Shown piece after piece: positions 43,803-52,093 of a stretch of DNA of 64,000 nucleotides (positions are counted from its first letter, which is position 1; every line of letters begins with the position of its first letter). Below the pieces are notes generated by a model that had not been told where the DNA came from, made no database searches, and was given only the letters and a program-made list of their open reading frames with translations. The stretch covers positions 3,038,001 to 3,102,000 of the forward strand of contig CP119308.1 in the NCBI GenBank assembly GCA_029203165.1, given 5' to 3'. The translations under genes were made by a program, and so were the position numbers. The stretch is from Candidatus Microbacterium colombiense. GTDB lineage: Bacteria; Actinomycetota; Actinomycetes; Actinomycetales; Microbacteriaceae.

Positions 43803-44395
43803 CCCGTACGGTCTCCCCGGCGCCCGGCCAGGGCTGCGACGCCGCCACCGATCGCACCGAACAGATGCGCCTGCCACGAGATGCCCTGGCTGACGCCGAC
43901 GACGCCCGCGAGCATGGATCCGCCGTACACGGCGATCACCACGAGGGCGACCACGGCGTACAGGATGCGGTGGGCCACCCGGGCCGGCGCGAAGACGCGC
44001 AGCACGAGATAGCCGAAGTACCCGAACACGAGGCCCGACGCTCCCACGGTCAGCGTCCCCGGCGCGTTGAAGACCCAGGTTCCCAGTCCGCCCACGACGG
44101 CGACGACGACGGTCACGGTCCAGAAGCGGCGAGCGCCTTCCACCGCGACCAGGCAGCCGAGCGCGAGGAACGGCAGGGAGTTGGCCAGCAGATGCGCCCA
44201 GCTCGCGTGCAGCACGGGCGAGACGACGATGCCGCCGAGACCGAGGAGATCCCACGAACGCAGGCCGAATCCGGAGAACGACCCGGGGAGGATCGCATCG
44301 GCGAGCTGCACGATCCACATCAGCGCGAGCAGGAGGACGGGCGAGGCGAATCGTAAGAGAGCGTTCGATCGCGAGGGTGCGGCGGGGCTGGTCAC
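43799..44395 (-). CDS. rhomboid family intramembrane serine protease
   Basis: A 198-residue six-helix membrane protein. The catalytic Ser120 is in TVGASGLVFGYFGYL, with the partner His177 in ISWQAHLFGAIGG. HASWAHLLANSLPF (His68, Asn72) supplies the oxyanion side. This arrangement indicates an active protease. Substrate unknown. Coupled to the lysozyme-like gene. Confidence 0.9.
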   Translation of the reverse strand: MTSPAAPSRSNALLRFASPVLLLALMWIVQLADAILPGSFSGFGLRSWDLLGLGGIVVSPVLHASWAHLLANSLPFLALGCLVAVEGARRFWTVTVVVAVVGGLGTWVFNAPGTLTVGASGLVFGYFGYLVLRVFAPARVAHRILYAVVALVVIAVYGGSMLAGVVGVSQGISWQAHLFGAIGGGVAALAGRRGDRTG

Positions 44396-44442
44396 GTCAC
44401 GATCCTCGCAGTGCCGCCCCGGAGGACGCTGGAAAAGAAAGT

Positions 44443-44530
44443 GACCCTCCGCGCACCCAGCAGAGCCCGGTTACCCTTGCTGCGTTTCCGCCCTGGGGGA
44501 ATTGGCCTGGATGCCGCCACGCGGAGAGCC
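44443..44530 (-). ncRNA. ffs: signal recognition particle RNA (4.5S, small bacterial type)
   Basis: Read on the minus strand, the region contains GGGCGGAAACGCAGCAAGG, the conserved apical loop with the GGAA-type tetraloop and asymmetric loop where Ffh binds. The ends GGCTCTCCGCG and CGCGGAGGGTC pair to close the hairpin. A TAGGAT -10 box at 44538-44543 sits 7 nt before the predicted 5' end at 44530, and CACTTTCTTTTCC follows the 3' end. The exact 3' end may be a few bases lower. Confidence 0.92.
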
Positions 44531-44665
44531 GTCAACCATCCTAACCTGCCGTCGCCGCATGCTTCGACACCCGAGTGCTTCTGGGGATCCTGCCAGAACA
44601 CGGGTCCCTGCATCAGGTTACGATCGAGTAACGCGCACAGAGGCGCCTCACGCGAGAGGGAACGC

Positions 44666-45643
<978 letters not shown>

Positions 45644-45651
45644 TCGCCACC

Positions 45652-46842
45652 ATGCGACGACGTCGAGCTCTGACCGCCCGGGGAGCGGGTGCGCTGATCG
45701 CCGCCCTCGGCTGCATCATCGCCGCGAACCTCGTCGCCGCGCCGATCCTGATCCACATCGGCGTCCTCCTCGTGCTGCTGACCGGCTTCTCCCTCATCGT
45801 CGTGCGCACACCGCGACGCTCCGGCACGGTCGCCCGTCAGATCTCCACCGACCTGCTCACGGTGTCTGAGACTTCGCGCGTCACGGTGCGATTCACCCTG
45901 CGCTCGATCCGGGTGCCGCACGGGCTCTGGCACGACGTGCTGCCCGACGCGGTGACGGGTGACTCGAGCGGCGAGTACCCTCCGGAGAGCGGCGCCCTCA
46001 GCTATCTGATCACGGGGGTGCGTCGCGGCGTCTGGCCGATCGGGCCGCTGCTGCTGCGCACGGTCGACCCGTTCGGACTCGCGCAGCGCGAGCAGGCCTT
46101 CGGCGAACACCGCACCGTCACCGTCGTCCCCGAGGTGTTCTCCCTCACGCCCCTCGCCGTCAAGGTGGGGGCGGCGGGCGGAACGGCGCAGACCTCGTCG
46201 AGCCGTCTGGGACAGGGCAGCGACAACCTCTCGCCACGCATCTACACCCCCGGCGACTCGATGCGCCGGATCCATTGGCGAGCGACCGCCCACCGCGGGC
46301 AGCTGATGGTGCGGCAGGAAGAGGAGGAGTCCAGCCCTGACGCCCTGGTCGTCCTCGATCGCAGCAGCGCGCGCTGGGCTGCCCCGGACGAGCATGTCGA
46401 CCCCGCCTTCGAGGCGGCGGTCTCGCTGTGCGCCTCGGTGGCCGTGCACCTGGCGGATGAGGGCTACGGCGTCGACGTCATCGACAGCTCCGGCCAGCTG
46501 CTCGGCACACTCCGCGGACACGAGGACGATCGCGACGGTCTGCTCGTCGCCCTGGCGATGGTCAGCCCGCGCGGCGAGGCCCGCGACCTGACGGCCCTGA
46601 TCGGCGGCACCCCACCGGGACCGCTCGTCTACATCACCGGCCGCCTCGGCGAGGAGGAGGCGAGCGCGCTGCGTCCGTCCGGCGCGGCAGCGGCCCTGCT
46701 GTTCGCCACGGAGCCCGACGCGGGAGCATCCGCTGCGGCGACGCAGCTCGGCTGGACCGTCACCACGCTCGGTTCCGACGTCGCGGAGGCGTGGGAGGAT
46801 GCGCTGCCCGCGCGGATCGGAGTCGGCGATGTTCCGCGCTGA
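45652..46842 (+). CDS. DUF58 domain membrane protein
   Basis: A 396-residue protein: two N-terminal membrane helices (about 11-48), then a soluble region with RRGVWPIGPLLLRTVDPFGL and the DUF58 core PRIYTPGDSMRRIHWRATAH. A VWA-like fold follows with the degenerate MIDAS-like LVVLDRSSARW. A likely partner of the preceding MoxR ATPase. Stop overlaps the next start by 14 bp. Confidence 0.9.
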   Translation: MRRRRALTARGAGALIAALGCIIAANLVAAPILIHIGVLLVLLTGFSLIVVRTPRRSGTVARQISTDLLTVSETSRVTVRFTLRSIRVPHGLWHDVLPDAVTGDSSGEYPPESGALSYLITGVRRGVWPIGPLLLRTVDPFGLAQREQAFGEHRTVTVVPEVFSLTPLAVKVGAAGGTAQTSSSRLGQGSDNLSPRIYTPGDSMRRIHWRATAHRGQLMVRQEEEESSPDALVVLDRSSARWAAPDEHVDPAFEAAVSLCASVAVHLADEGYGVDVIDSSGQLLGTLRGHEDDRDGLLVALAMVSPRGEARDLTALIGGTPPGPLVYITGRLGEEEASALRPSGAAAALLFATEPDAGASAAATQLGWTVTTLGSDVAEAWEDALPARIGVGDVPR

Positions 46843-49093
46843 GCGAGGCACCGCGCGACCGTCCACTCCGCGCCCCGCCCCCGTCTGGCATCGCGACCAC
46901 GACGACGGAAGCGGGCCGGTGTTGCCCGCCGTCCTGGCCGGAGCGGCGGGGCTGGTCGCCCTGTGGCCGTACACCTCGGTCATCGCTCCCGGCGCCTGGT
47001 CGTTCACGGTCATGGCGGTCATCATCGTCACCGCCGTCACCGGAGTCCTCGTTCGCAGCGGCATGCGGCGCCGCGCACCGTGGTTGCGCGAGGTCACCTC
47101 CTTCGCCGTGCAGGCCGTCGTCGCCCTCGCCGTACTCACCCGGCTCGTCGCCGGAGACACCGCCTTCTTCGGCATCTTCCCGACCCCCGCGACTCTGACG
47201 GCGTTCGGCACCTTGGCCGCCGCCGCATCCGAGGAGATCACGTTCGGGTCCGCTCCTCTCGAGGCGTCCGCCGGCCTCGCCGCGACCCTGGGGGCGGGGT
47301 TCGCGCTCGTAGCCATCCTTCTCGATCACTTCCTGGCCAACCGCGCCGCCGTGCTCGCGATCGTGCTGACCGGCGCGATCGGCGCCGTCCCGATGATCGC
47401 GACCATGGGCGACACGAACATCGTCTGGTTCGTGCTGCTCGGCATCCTCGCCCTCATCCTGCTGCGTGTCACCGCGCGGCGGCATCCGCACTCCCCCCGC
47501 CGTTCCTCGGCGTCGATCGCCGCCGGCATCGGTGTGGCCGCGCTGGCCGTGACCGTCGTGATCGCCCCGGGCCTGCCGGTCGCCGCGGGTCTCGCCGGCA
47601 CGGGTGCCGGGATCACCGTCGACGCGTCACTGCGCCTCGGCGATGACCTCCGCCAGCCCAACCCGGTCGAGGTGTTGACCGTGGCGAGCGAGAGCCAGGT
47701 CGCCCCGTATCTGCGGTTGACGACGCTGTCGCAGTTCAACGGCCGCGTGTGGCAGCCCGACCGCGGCGACCTGAACGCCCAGAGCGAAGGCTTCGGCGAA
47801 CCGGAATGGGGCGAGGACATCGCCACCAGCGCCACGACCACCTCGATCCGGGTGCTGCGGATGTCGAGCTCCTGGTTGCCTCTCCCGTATCCCGCCACCG
47901 GGGTGCAGGGCCTCTCCGGCGCCTGGCGCGTGATGCCCGAGAACCGCACGCTCGTCGCCCGCACGGCGGACGCCTCAGGCAACGACTACACGGTCGCCTC
48001 CGCCCGGATCGCCCCCACGCTCGAGCAGATCCGCGCTCTCGACGCCGCCGCCCCCGTGGTGGCCGACGGCGAGGAAGAGGTGGAACTCCCGGCGATCATC
48101 GGCGACCTCGCCGCCGAGGTGACCGCTGACGCGGGCACCGACTACGACCGGCTCGTGGCGCTGCAGAGCTGGTTCCGCACCTCCTTCACGTACTCGCTCG
48201 AGACGCCGGTCGAGGAGGGCTTCGACGGCACCGGGGCGGATGCCGTGGCGCAGTTCCTCGAGGCGCGGACGGGGTACTGCGTGCATTTCGCCGGCGCCTT
48301 CGCGCTGATGGCGGAGAGCCTCGGGATGCAGGCGCGCATCGTCGTCGGGTATCTGCCCGGCACCGCGACCGATGAGAAGCGCGGCGACGAGACGATCTTC
48401 TCGGTGGCGAGCGACCAGCTGCACTCGTGGCCGGAGGTGCTCTTCCCCGGGGTCGGCTGGGTGCCGTTCGAGCCCACCGCGTCGCTGGGCGTCCCCACCG
48501 CGTTCGCGGCCGCGGCAACCGAAGGCGGCGGCACGGACGGGCCGTCGGCTCCCACGCCGACCACCGCCCCCAGCACGGCGCCGACCTCCGGGCCTGAGGT
48601 CGACCGTGGGGATGCGGGCGACAACAGCTCGAGCAGCGGTGACCTGCGCCGCCTGGATCCGACTCCGATCGTGCTCACGGTCGCCGGCGCGCTCGTCGCC
48701 CTGCTGCTGCCCGCCCTGGTGCGCGGTGTGGAGAGGGCACTGCGTCTCCGGCGCGCCCGGCGGGGAGATGCCGCCGCGGCGTGGGCCGAGCTGCGCGACA
48801 CGATGATCGACCTGCGGCTCTCCGTGTCGGATGCCGACACGCCCCGCGTGCGCGGTGCCGGACTGGTGCGCGAGCACGGCGTGGATGCTGCCGCGATGCG
48901 CACCCTCACGGATGCCGTCGAGCGGGCGAACTACGCCCGCCCCGGCGCGGGATCGGACGACCTCGTGCCTGCACTGCGCATCGTGCTGACCGCCCTGGGC
49001 CGAAGCGCCGACGGACTCTCGCGCGTGCGAGCCACGCTCGTGCCGCGGTCGCTGTTCGTGACGCGCGGCGCCGAGGCATCCGTGTCGATCTGA
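46829..49093 (+). CDS. transglutaminase-like membrane protein (TgpA type)
   Basis: A 754-residue protein with about six N-terminal helices (about 30-260), a large extracytoplasmic domain, one C-terminal helix (VLTVAGALVALLLPALV) and a cytoplasmic tail. The transglutaminase core has Cys484 in GYCVHFAGAFALMAE, His532 in LHSWPEVLF and a later acidic residue in FEPTAS. It may cross-link or hydrolyse envelope proteins or peptides; TgpA of Pseudomonas is essential but its substrate is unknown. The start at ATG 46829 overlaps the DUF58 gene. Confidence 0.88.
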   Translation: MFRAERGTARPSTPRPAPVWHRDHDDGSGPVLPAVLAGAAGLVALWPYTSVIAPGAWSFTVMAVIIVTAVTGVLVRSGMRRRAPWLREVTSFAVQAVVALAVLTRLVAGDTAFFGIFPTPATLTAFGTLAAAASEEITFGSAPLEASAGLAATLGAGFALVAILLDHFLANRAAVLAIVLTGAIGAVPMIATMGDTNIVWFVLLGILALILLRVTARRHPHSPRRSSASIAAGIGVAALAVTVVIAPGLPVAAGLAGTGAGITVDASLRLGDDLRQPNPVEVLTVASESQVAPYLRLTTLSQFNGRVWQPDRGDLNAQSEGFGEPEWGEDIATSATTTSIRVLRMSSSWLPLPYPATGVQGLSGAWRVMPENRTLVARTADASGNDYTVASARIAPTLEQIRALDAAAPVVADGEEEVELPAIIGDLAAEVTADAGTDYDRLVALQSWFRTSFTYSLETPVEEGFDGTGADAVAQFLEARTGYCVHFAGAFALMAESLGMQARIVVGYLPGTATDEKRGDETIFSVASDQLHSWPEVLFPGVGWVPFEPTASLGVPTAFAAAATEGGGTDGPSAPTPTTAPSTAPTSGPEVDRGDAGDNSSSSGDLRRLDPTPIVLTVAGALVALLLPALVRGVERALRLRRARRGDAAAAWAELRDTMIDLRLSVSDADTPRVRGAGLVREHGVDAAAMRTLTDAVERANYARPGAGSDDLVPALRIVLTALGRSADGLSRVRATLVPRSLFVTRGAEASVSI

Positions 49094-49137
49094 CCGGGTG
49101 CTCACTCGGCCGCTCAGGCGAGCGCTCAGGCGACCGC

Positions 49138-50031
49138 TCAGGCGGCGGCGTGGGCGACGCAGGGCACGGCGACACAGGCCTCGCACACCACCGACTGCAC
49201 ACGGCACGACAGGTCGGGGCAGTTCGCCGTGCGGTTGGTCGGTGTCCCGCATGCGAGACACTCACCGATCACGGCGGCGTGGTCGGAGAAGTCCACCGAG
49301 CCGCGTTTGTCGAACACGTAGAGCGATCCTTCCCACAGTCCGTCATCACCGAACGTCTCGCCGTAACGGACGATGCCGCCCTCGAGCTGATAGACCTCCC
49401 CGAATCCGCGCGCGGTCATGAGACTCGACAGCACCTCGCAGCGGATACCGCCGGTGCAGTACGTCACGACCGGCTTGCCCTTCAGGTCGTCGTACTCCCC
49501 CGAGTCGAGCAGGCGCACGAAGTCGCGAGTGGTCTCCGTGTCGGGAACGACGGCGCCGCGGAATCGCCCGATCTGCGCCTCCAGCGAATTGCGTCCGTCG
49601 AAGAACACGACCTCCTCGCCGCGCTCCTCCATGAGGGCGTGAAGGGCCTCCGGGGTCAGGCGCGAGCCTCCGCCGACGACCCCCTGCGCATCCACGCGAA
49701 GCTCGCCGGGCGCACCGAACGAGACGATCTCGTCGCGCACCTTCACGCTCAGCTTGGGGAAGTCCACACTGCGGCCGTCATCGTCGACGCCGGTGCCCTC
49801 GCTCCACTTGATGTCGGCATCCGCGAAGGGCGCGTACGAGCGGAAGGATCGCGCCCACTTCTTGAGCAGGGGCAGGTCGCCACCGAGCGTGCCGTTCACC
49901 CCGTCCTTCGAGATGATCAGTCGCCCCCGCAGCCCGAGGGCCTCGCCGAGGTCGCGCTGCCAGACACGGATCGCATCCGGATCGGCGAGAGGGGTGAACG
50001 CGTAGAAGAGGACGATCTTGGGAGTTGCCAC
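49138..50031 (-). CDS. trhO: tRNA uridine(34) hydroxylase (rhodanese family)
   Basis: A 297-residue protein with an N-terminal acylphosphatase-like domain (FYAFTPLADPDAIRVWQRDL), the rhodanese domain with active Cys in VTYCTGGIRCEVLSSLM, and a C-terminal Cys-rich segment (CLACGTPTNRT, CEACVAVPC). TrhO forms 5-hydroxyuridine at position 34 of certain tRNAs. The motif and length match YceA/TrhO. Confidence 0.93.
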   Translation of the reverse strand: MATPKIVLFYAFTPLADPDAIRVWQRDLGEALGLRGRLIISKDGVNGTLGGDLPLLKKWARSFRSYAPFADADIKWSEGTGVDDDGRSVDFPKLSVKVRDEIVSFGAPGELRVDAQGVVGGGSRLTPEALHALMEERGEEVVFFDGRNSLEAQIGRFRGAVVPDTETTRDFVRLLDSGEYDDLKGKPVVTYCTGGIRCEVLSSLMTARGFGEVYQLEGGIVRYGETFGDDGLWEGSLYVFDKRGSVDFSDHAAVIGECLACGTPTNRTANCPDLSCRVQSVVCEACVAVPCVAHAAA

Positions 50032-50040
50032 CCAGGGATC

Positions 50041-50619
50041 CTACGTCGAGGAGAGCAGGAGCCCCTCATGGGCGGCGCGGGCGGAGGCAGAGCGCGCCGG
50101 ACGTGCCCGTGTGGCACGACCGATCAACCGATCGACTCTCTGATGGATCGCCGGCACGAGGTGGAGGTGCTCCCCGCGATCCGCGCCGGCGAGCAGACCC
50201 GCCAGCACCGCCAGCTGGGCGACGACGCCGTCATCGCTGTCGAGGTCGGCGCGAAACCGCCGTTCGACCTCGGCCGCGGCATCCGGCACCCCCAGCGAGT
50301 ACGCGAGGAGCGTGGCTGCGTCGTGCCCACGCGGTGCCAGGCCCCACGCCTCTCGGCCGACGAGCTCGAAGGGGTCGGTGCGCAGGGTGTGCCAGCCCAG
50401 GTCACCGTGACTCGGGCGCCACGCGGTGACGTCGGTGTCGACATCCAGACCGAAGAACACCGCGACCCGCCGGCAGATGTCCGCGGGATCGACGGCGCGG
50501 CGCGCTGTGGGCACCGTGCCGAGCCGTGCGAGGGCATTCTCCAGCTCATCCCACCAGATGCCGTCGGGCGAACGTCCGTGCAGCAGGGGCGAAGGAGCGA
50601 TCCAATCATCCGTCCTCAT
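50041..50619 (-). CDS. reduced aminoglycoside-phosphotransferase-fold protein
   Basis: A 192-residue protein with the C-lobe signature of APH/choline-kinase enzymes: RPSHGDLGWHTLRTDPFELVG, where HGD is the catalytic-loop motif, and REAWGLAPRGHDAATLLAYSL. The N-lobe with the nucleotide-binding lysine is missing, so the kinase is truncated or non-catalytic. It begins 7 bp after the DeoR-type gene stop. A TATAGT box and a 16-bp palindrome cover its start, suggesting a leaderless, separately controlled message. Confidence 0.65.
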   Translation of the reverse strand: MRTDDWIAPSPLLHGRSPDGIWWDELENALARLGTVPTARRAVDPADICRRVAVFFGLDVDTDVTAWRPSHGDLGWHTLRTDPFELVGREAWGLAPRGHDAATLLAYSLGVPDAAAEVERRFRADLDSDDGVVAQLAVLAGLLAGADRGEHLHLVPAIHQRVDRLIGRATRARPARSASARAAHEGLLLSST

Positions 50620-50627
50620 ATGAGGAC
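50612..50627. promoter_or_regulatory. 16-bp perfect palindrome over the phosphotransferase start
   Basis: GTCCTCATATGAGGAC spans the ATG at 50617-50619 and touches a minus-strand TATAGT -10-like box (50626-50631). It lies exactly between the DeoR stop and the next start. A regulator bound here would block both transcription start and initiation. Confidence 0.5.
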
Positions 50628-51364
50628 TATAGCTCGTTCCTCCATCCGCGAGCGAGGGCCGAACCATCCTGTGGATCGGTGATGATGCCGGCCACGTCAT
50701 CGAGCCCGACGACCGGGAAGCGTGAGACCGCGCCCACCTTCTCGGCACTCGCGAGCACGTAGGTCTCCGCGCTACGAGCCGCCAGAGCGCGCTTCACCAC
50801 GGCATCGTCCAGCAACCCGGTCGTGAGCCCCTGCTCGGGATCGGCGCCCGTGACGCCGAGGAAGAACACGTCGGCGCCCAGGCGGGCGATGTTCTCCAAC
50901 GCCAGCGCACCACCGGCGACGAGGGAGTGACGCCCGAGCTCGCCGCCGACCAGGAGCACGCGAGCGGGGGAATGCTCGGCCACTGCCACCGCGACCACCG
51001 GACTCGGAGTGACCACCGTGAGCGCAGGGTCGTCCGGCAGCATCCGCGCCATCGCGAGCGTCGTCGTGCCGGCGTCGAGCATGATCGTCGAGCCGGGGCG
51101 GATCAGCGCGACGGCCACCCGAGCCACCCGCTCCTTACTGTCGGTCGCGACTTGGAGCCGGCGCGTGACCGGCGCTTCGGCGGGCGGCACCGGAACCGCG
51201 CCGCCGTACACGCGCACACAGAGCCCCGCATCGGCCAATTCGCGCAGGTCACGACGGATCGAGTCCTCCGAGATGCCCAGCGCCGCAGCCACATCCTTGG
51301 CGACGATCCGCCCCTCCGTGGCCAGGAGGTCGAGCAGATGATCCTTGCGCAGCGCACTCAGCAT
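50627..51364 (-). CDS. DeoR/GlpR-family transcription regulator
   Basis: A 245-residue protein: DeoR winged helix (about 3-57, RKDHLLDLLATEGRIVAKDVA, ALGISEDSIRRDLREL) and a C-terminal sugar-isomerase-like sensor domain with IMLDAGTTTLAMARML and LGVTGADPEQGLT. DeoR proteins sense phosphorylated sugars. It is divergent from a DUF4406 gene, 56 bp between starts, with AT-rich sequence (TTATTTCATGTTTC, 51380-51393) that may be its operator. Confidence 0.92.
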   Translation of the reverse strand: MLSALRKDHLLDLLATEGRIVAKDVAAALGISEDSIRRDLRELADAGLCVRVYGGAVPVPPAEAPVTRRLQVATDSKERVARVAVALIRPGSTIMLDAGTTTLAMARMLPDDPALTVVTPSPVVAVAVAEHSPARVLLVGGELGRHSLVAGGALALENIARLGADVFFLGVTGADPEQGLTTGLLDDAVVKRALAARSAETYVLASAEKVGAVSRFPVVGLDDVAGIITDPQDGSALARGWRNEL

Positions 51365-51420
51365 GTCGACTTCTTCCTGTTATTTCATGTTTCTGCCGAG
51401 TTAACGCTACCGTCTACGAC

Positions 51421-51783
51421 ATGACGAAGCCACTCCTGATCCTGATCGCCGGCCCTTACCGCTCCGGCACCGACGGCGATCCCGCCGCGATCGCCCGCAA
51501 CCTCGAACGCCTGGAAGCCGCAGCCGCACCGATCCACCGCCGCGGACACATCCCGATGATCGGCGAATGGGTCGCGCTTCCCGTACTCCGTGGCCTCGAC
51601 CCCGCCGACGCCGGCGAGGGAGATGTGATGTACGACGTCGCGGCACGACTTCTGCAGCACTGCGACGCCGTCCTCCGGCTGCCCGGCGCATCGACCGGAG
51701 CCGACACCGACGTGACGATCGCGCGAGAGCGGGGATTGCCCGTGTACTTCTCGATGGACGAGATCCCGACCGCGCACGGCTGA
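51421..51783 (+). CDS. DUF4406 / nucleoside 2-deoxyribosyltransferase-like protein
   Basis: A 120-residue protein starting LLILIAGPYRSGTDGDP, with HIPMIGEW and the ending LPGASTGADTDVTIARERGLPVYF. This matches the Rossmann-like DUF4406 family related to nucleoside deoxyribosyltransferases. The divergent DeoR regulator suggests control by a (deoxy)ribose or other sugar phosphate. TACCGT ends 7 nt before the ATG, consistent with leaderless initiation. Catalytic activity not established. Confidence 0.75.
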   Translation: MTKPLLILIAGPYRSGTDGDPAAIARNLERLEAAAAPIHRRGHIPMIGEWVALPVLRGLDPADAGEGDVMYDVAARLLQHCDAVLRLPGASTGADTDVTIARERGLPVYFSMDEIPTAHG

Positions 51784-51843
51784 GCGGGAGGGAGCGGTCA
51801 CGGGCAGCGCGCGCGATCGGATAGACTGTTCAGGTTGTTCCTT

Positions 51844-51931
51844 GGTGACGTGTCCGAGCGGCCGAAGGAGCACGCTTGGAAAGCGTGTGTTGTGCAAGCA
51901 ACCGCGGGTTCGAATCCCGCCGTCACCGCCA
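51844..51931 (+). tRNA. tRNA-Ser (anticodon GGA)
   Basis: An 88-nt class II tRNA: acceptor GGTGACG/CGTCACC, D arm TGTCCGAGCGGCC, anticodon stem CACGC/GCGTG around TTGGAAA (anticodon GGA), long variable arm TGTTGTGCAAGCAACCG, T arm CGGG-TTCGAAT-CCCG, discriminator G and encoded CCA. Confidence 0.95.
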
Positions 51932-51973
51932 AACGTCAAAGGGGCCTCGCGAAGCGGGGCCCCTTTGACGTTT
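51931..51973 (+). terminator. terminator after tRNA-Ser
   Basis: AAACGTCAAAGGGGCC (51931-51946) pairs perfectly over 16 bp with its complement at 51958-51973, followed by GTTGAG. Confidence 0.8.
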
Positions 51974-52024
51974 GTTGAGTACGTGGGATTCGGGGAGGAG
52001 CGAGCGCAGCGAGCACCGGAGTCT

Positions 52025-52038
52025 CGCCGTCACCGCCA
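52025..52038 (+). repeat. partial tRNA-Ser 3'-end duplication (possible attachment-site remnant)
   Basis: CGCCGTCACCGCCA at 52025-52038 repeats exactly the last 14 bases of tRNA-Ser (51918-51931), about 107 bp downstream. Duplication of a tRNA 3' end is what site-specific integrases leave behind. No integrase remains, so this may be a scar, or the remnant of a lost tandem tRNA. Confidence 0.5.
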
Positions 52039-52044
52039 GACAAG

Positions 52045-52080
52045 GAGAAGGCCCCCGCGCGAGCGGGGGCCTTCTCTGTT
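52045..52080. terminator. terminator between tRNA-Ser region and the mannosidase
   Basis: GAGAAGGCCCCCGC (52045-52058) pairs perfectly over 14 bp with GCGGGGGCCTTCTC (52063-52076), followed by TGTT. It can serve the plus-strand tRNA side and the minus-strand mannosidase operon. Confidence 0.75.
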
Positions 52081-52093
52081 CGGTGGGCCTGGG

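Noticed and set aside
51784..52093. Prophage or genomic island at tRNA-Ser
   Set aside because: Only the 14-bp duplication is present; no integrase, phage or mobility genes flank it.
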